From assembly GCF_049199905.1 (NCBI RefSeq), contig NZ_JBLZPK010000048.1, forward strand, positions 1-64,000: a DNA stretch of 64,000 nt, read 5' to 3'. Positions 61,504-64,000 of this stretch are shown piece after piece. The stretch's first letter is position 1, and each line of letters begins with the position of its first letter. The position numbers were made by a program, and so were the translations under genes. Source of the DNA: Shinella sp032095155. Lineage in GTDB: Bacteria > Pseudomonadota > Alphaproteobacteria > Rhizobiales > Rhizobiaceae. Below the pieces are notes generated by a model. The model was given only the letters and a program-made list of their open reading frames with translations. It was not told the DNA's origin and searched no databases.

Positions 61504-62285
61504 GCACGGGCAAGGCCAAAGGGCGTGGCGTCAAGGACATAACCGCCGAACGCCTCGCCCGGCTCAATGCCGGTGCAGAGGCCACAACGCTGACGGAATG
61601 CCTCGCAGTCGATTTCGCAGAGCTCATTGGAAACATCCTGCCGGAGATTGGCTGCGACGCCCTGAGCGAAATACGGGTCAACGCGTCGACCGGCATCCTG
61701 CGGCGTATGTCGTTGGCAGCCGACGTTATAGTGGACCGGCTGGGCGCTGGCGCTTTCGAACGAGTCGCGCGGCATCCGTCGGATACGGCGCGCGGCTGGG
61801 CCTGTTTCATGATCGGCAACGCTGCAGAAATGGATCTTTGCGCGCGTCTCGATACGATCCGGCCATTTGCCGCCGATCCGCATTTCGGCGTGCGGGAATG
61901 GTCATGGATGGCGGTCCGTCCGCATCTCACCGCCGAGCTGGATAGGACCATTGCGTTGCTCGCCGAATGGACGGCGGACCCATCCGATCGTATTCGCCGC
62001 TTCGCCTCGGAGGCGATCCGGCCGCGTGGCGTTTGGTGCGCGCACATCACGGTGCTGAAGAAGCAGCCCGAACTGGCGCTTGCCGTGATCGAACCGTTGC
62101 GCGCCGATCCGTCCACCTATGTGCAGGATTCCGTCGCCAATTGGCTGAACGACGCCAGCAAGGATCATCCCGGCTGGGTGGAGGCCCTGTGCGCGCGTTG
62201 GTCCAGCAAGAACCCGACCCTCGCGACGACGCGCATTTGCCGTCGGGGACTCCGATCCATCAAGAACACTGACAGGAAAGCTTGA
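61500..62285 (+). CDS. DNA alkylation repair protein (AlkD-like HEAT-repeat family)
   Basis: 261 residues, almost wholly alpha-helical. HEAT-like repeats are seen (HPSDTARGWACFMIGNAAE, VREWSWMAVRPHLTAELDR, SDRIRRFASEAIRPRGVWC, STYVQDSVANWLNDASKDHP). In AlkD-like glycosylases Trp/Asp/Arg residues line the DNA groove; WSWMAVRP and SDRIRRFASE are candidates. Expected to excise N3/N7-alkylpurines. Overlaps the MarR gene. Confidence 0.83.
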   Translation: MSTGKAKGRGVKDITAERLARLNAGAEATTLTECLAVDFAELIGNILPEIGCDALSEIRVNASTGILRRMSLAADVIVDRLGAGAFERVARHPSDTARGWACFMIGNAAEMDLCARLDTIRPFAADPHFGVREWSWMAVRPHLTAELDRTIALLAEWTADPSDRIRRFASEAIRPRGVWCAHITVLKKQPELALAVIEPLRADPSTYVQDSVANWLNDASKDHPGWVEALCARWSSKNPTLATTRICRRGLRSIKNTDRKA

Positions 62286-62286
62286 T

Positions 62287-62628
62287 ATGGCTCACTATCT
62301 GATCGAACTCTATACAGCGAAACCGGCATGGCTGGCGCTCTCTGACGAACAGCGCCAGCAGTTCTTCGCCAACGTCAGTGCAGGCATGCCCGCCTTGATG
62401 GAACTCGACGCTGAACCGATCACCACGGGCACGGTCGATGCGAGCAAGCCTCATTCGGCTGCGCAGGCCTTCTTTGCCGCATGGCGCTGCCCCGACGACG
62501 CAGCGCTCGAAGCGCTCGTCGGCGGTATCGCGCAAGCGGGCTGGCACGATTACTTCGAAGCGATCAACGCCGCTGGCGAAGGCGTCGACTTAATGGGGCA
62601 TCTCGTTCAGCTCAGAGAAGCCGCCTAA
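62287..62628 (+). CDS. Small conserved protein, likely ferredoxin-like fold
   Basis: 113 residues starting 1 nt after the AlkD-like stop. The beginning (MAHYLIELYTAKPAWLALSD) and the size suggest a dimeric alpha/beta-barrel type protein; AQAFFAAWRCPDDAALEALV and WHDYFEAINAAGEG look conserved. Family of unknown function. Third gene of the MarR operon. The stretch 62629-62808 shows no gene. Confidence 0.75.
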   Translation: MAHYLIELYTAKPAWLALSDEQRQQFFANVSAGMPALMELDAEPITTGTVDASKPHSAAQAFFAAWRCPDDAALEALVGGIAQAGWHDYFEAINAAGEGVDLMGHLVQLREAA

Positions 62629-62808
62629 ATGTTTGCTGCGATACGCGTCGGTCTGTTTCCCCGGCGACGTTGCAAGAGCGATGATCGCTGCCTTCAGGTC
62701 AAGGTGGCCGTTTGAGCGGTCGGGTTGTTGGACAATGGAACCGGGTGAATATCTGCTGAGGCATGCCAGATGCTGCGCATTTCGGTGGTATGCCGCTCTG
62801 GAAGAGGC

Positions 62809-63238
62809 TCACGCTTTGAAGCGCTCAAGGGCGGCGAGGCGCCCTATCGGAGGATCGGTGTCCGGCCAGCGGTAGATTTCGGCACGCACATGGCAGAGTT
62901 CATCGGCAACCTCGACCCACCAGCATTTCGGCCTTCCGTCGCTCCCGTCCGGCCACCTGTAGGTGCGGGCCTTGAGATGATCCTTCCCCTCGAAGGGCTG
63001 TGCTCGGCAAAGATGCGAACCCGCGAGCGCTGGCTTGCCGCGAAGAGTTCGGCGAACGGTGTGTTGCCCTGCTCCGGACCGCCCTGGGCCAGGACCTCGA
63101 GCAATGCGAAGCCGTCATCGACCACGCGATGTCCATCATGGAAGTAGCCGGCCTGCCCAATGAGGTCTCCGAGCTTGGTTCCTTCGAAACGCCGCGCCGA
63201 CCAGTCAATCTCGGAGACCGACCAAGCCAATGCCTTAC
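62809..63238 (-). pseudogene. DnaQ-like 3'-5' exonuclease, C-terminal remnant
   Basis: Reads SVSEIDWSARRFEGTKLGDL, GYFHDGHRVVDDGFALLEVL (the His...Asp of the ExoIII motif) and NTPFAELFAASQRSRVRIFA. After a frameshift near 62985 it continues GKDHLKARTYRWPDGSDGRP, HVRAEIYRWPDTDPPIGRLA and ALERFKA, stop. The N-terminal DxE motif is missing. Resembles plasmid-borne exonuclease genes of rhizobia. Confidence 0.75.
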
Positions 63239-63251
63239 GCAGCTAAGACCC

Positions 63252-63283
63252 TAAAAAAGGCAGGCCGCCTAAGGGCGGCCTGC
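63252..63283 (-). terminator. Rho-independent terminator of the chemotaxis receptor gene
   Basis: On the minus strand: GCAGGCCGCC (63283-63274), loop CTTA, GGCGGCCTGC (63269-63260), followed by CTTTTTTAG. A 10-bp GC stem plus six T, 10 nt after the receptor stop codon. Confidence 0.9.
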
Positions 63284-63292
63284 ATGGTCGAT

Positions 63293-64000
63293 TTAGAACT
63301 CTTCCCAATTGTCCGACTTCGGCACAGCATTTCCGACGCCAAGCGCGGAGGCAACGCGGCCGACGAGACGCCGGGCGGGCGAGGCAACGGGTGTGCGTTC
63401 GGCCGATACAGCGACGGGTGCGGGCCGGATTGCTTCTCCGCCGGCATATTGGAAACGCGCAACGAGATGGCGAAGGGTCTCAGCTTCCGAGGCAAGTGAG
63501 TTGCTTGCTGCCGTCGCCTCCTCCACCATGGCAGCATTCTGCTGTGTCACTTGATCCATCTGGTTCACGGCGATATTGACCTCGCTCAGACCGACCGACT
63601 GCTCCTTCGCCGAGACAGCTATGGCGTCGAGCTGGCTGTTGATCGAGACGACGTGCGTTTCGATGGCCTTCAGGGCCTCGCCCGTCTCGGTCACCAATCT
63701 GACACCGCTGCCAACCTCCTCCGCCGACGTGCGGATGAGGTCCTTTATCTCCTTCGCGGCCTGTGCTGAGCGTTGCGCTAGTTCGCGAACCTCCTGGGCG
63801 ACCACGGCGAAGCCCTTGCCGGCCTCACCTGCCCGGGCAGCTTCGACGCCCGCGTTCAGCGCCAACAGATTGGTCTGGAATGCGATCTCATCGATCACAC
63901 CGATGATGTTAGAGATTTGGTTCGACGACTGCTCGATTCGCTGCATCGCATTAACAGCACGGGCGACGACCTCTCCTGACTGCCGTGCCGACCGGTTCGC
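63293..64000 (-). CDS. Methyl-accepting chemotaxis protein, C-terminal part (cut by window edge)
   Basis: About 235 residues of the cytoplasmic signalling region. The hairpin tip is clear (DEIAFQTNLLALNAGVEAAR, AGEAGKGFAVVAQEVRELAQ), followed by the return coiled coil (GLSEVNIAVNQMDQVTQQNA) and a ~50-residue flexible tail. It ends DNWEEF, matching the xWxxF pentapeptide that tethers CheR/CheB in receptors such as Tar (NWETF). The sensor domain lies beyond the right edge. Confidence 0.95.
   Translation of the reverse strand, partial: ANRSARQSGEVVARAVNAMQRIEQSSNQISNIIGVIDEIAFQTNLLALNAGVEAARAGEAGKGFAVVAQEVRELAQRSAQAAKEIKDLIRTSAEEVGSGVRLVTETGEALKAIETHVVSINSQLDAIAVSAKEQSVGLSEVNIAVNQMDQVTQQNAAMVEEATAASNSLASEAETLRHLVARFQYAGGEAIRPAPVAVSAERTPVASPARRLVGRVASALGVGNAVPKSDNWEEF

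Noticed and set aside
1..64000. tRNA, rRNA, CRISPR arrays, prophage genes, replication origin or partition genes
   Set aside because: None could be recognised on either strand by reading; no regularly spaced repeats, no rep/par or phage structural proteins.

Overview
The window is high-GC, densely coded DNA that reads like the accessory part of a Rhizobiaceae genome (Rhizobium/Ensifer/Shinella type, Alphaproteobacteria), probably a megaplasmid or chromid. The support is gene content and protein style: an ehu-eut ectoine-use cluster in the Sinorhizobium order, many ABC transporters for nitrogen compounds, LysR/RpiR/Lrp regulators at nearly every cluster border, and a rhizobial-type kdp operon. 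No rRNA, tRNA, CRISPR array, prophage or replication gene was seen. Four runs of N (2772-2870, 19947-20216, 26275-26550, 44890-44914) are scaffold gaps that cut real genes, and the reading frame is not kept across several of them.

Layout. 0-9.8 kb: uptake and breakdown of ectoine/5-hydroxyectoine (Lrp-type regulator, enuR, ehuABCD, eutABCDE). 9.9-15 kb, minus strand: class III aminotransferase, N-formylglutamate amidohydrolase-like, glutamine-synthetase-like and isochorismatase-like enzymes plus an RpiR regulator. The regulator is divergent from a Liv-type transporter (15.2-19.9 kb) whose permease LivM and ATPase LivG are one polypeptide. 20.2-22.6 kb: ornithine cyclodeaminase and arginase with a divergent Lrp regulator. 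22.7-25.2 kb: decayed genes, including an in-frame TonB-receptor/ABC-ATPase chimera. 25.2-31.3 kb: two LysR genes, then isochorismatase, GYD protein, polar amino acid ABC transporter and metallo-beta-lactamase-fold hydrolase. 31.5-33.1 kb: divergent MFS/ArsR pair with two palindromes between them. 33.2-34.8 kb: a collapsed MarR/secreted-protein/redoxin operon.

34.9-41.9 kb is the best candidate for an undescribed pathway: PfkB kinase, Cys/Met-type PLP lyase, a CUT1 sugar importer without its own ATPase, an RpiR regulator and a TrpF-like barrel whose catalytic Cys is replaced by Tyr. 42.1-44.7 kb holds IS remnants and gene fragments. 44.7-46.4 kb has a DHDPS-like protein lacking the Schiff-base Lys, among small membrane proteins. 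46.6-55.7 kb is the potassium system: a PtsN paralogue, kdpE, kdpD, kdpC, kdpB, kdpA and kdpF, with several tiny membrane ORFs. 55.8-60.4 kb: small proteins, a broken hydratase, an orphan PotD-like binding protein, a GNAT/C39-peptidase fusion and a LysR gene. 60.7-64 kb: an IS5 remnant, a MarR gene with a promoter that predicts a leaderless mRNA, an AlkD-like repair protein, a DnaQ-like exonuclease remnant and the C-terminal half of a chemotaxis receptor.

Taken together, the intact clusters import and deaminate or hydrolyse nitrogen-rich osmolytes and amino acids. Each is paired with its own regulator, and the spaces between them carry IS and gene debris, as expected for a replicon assembled by repeated transfer and loss.
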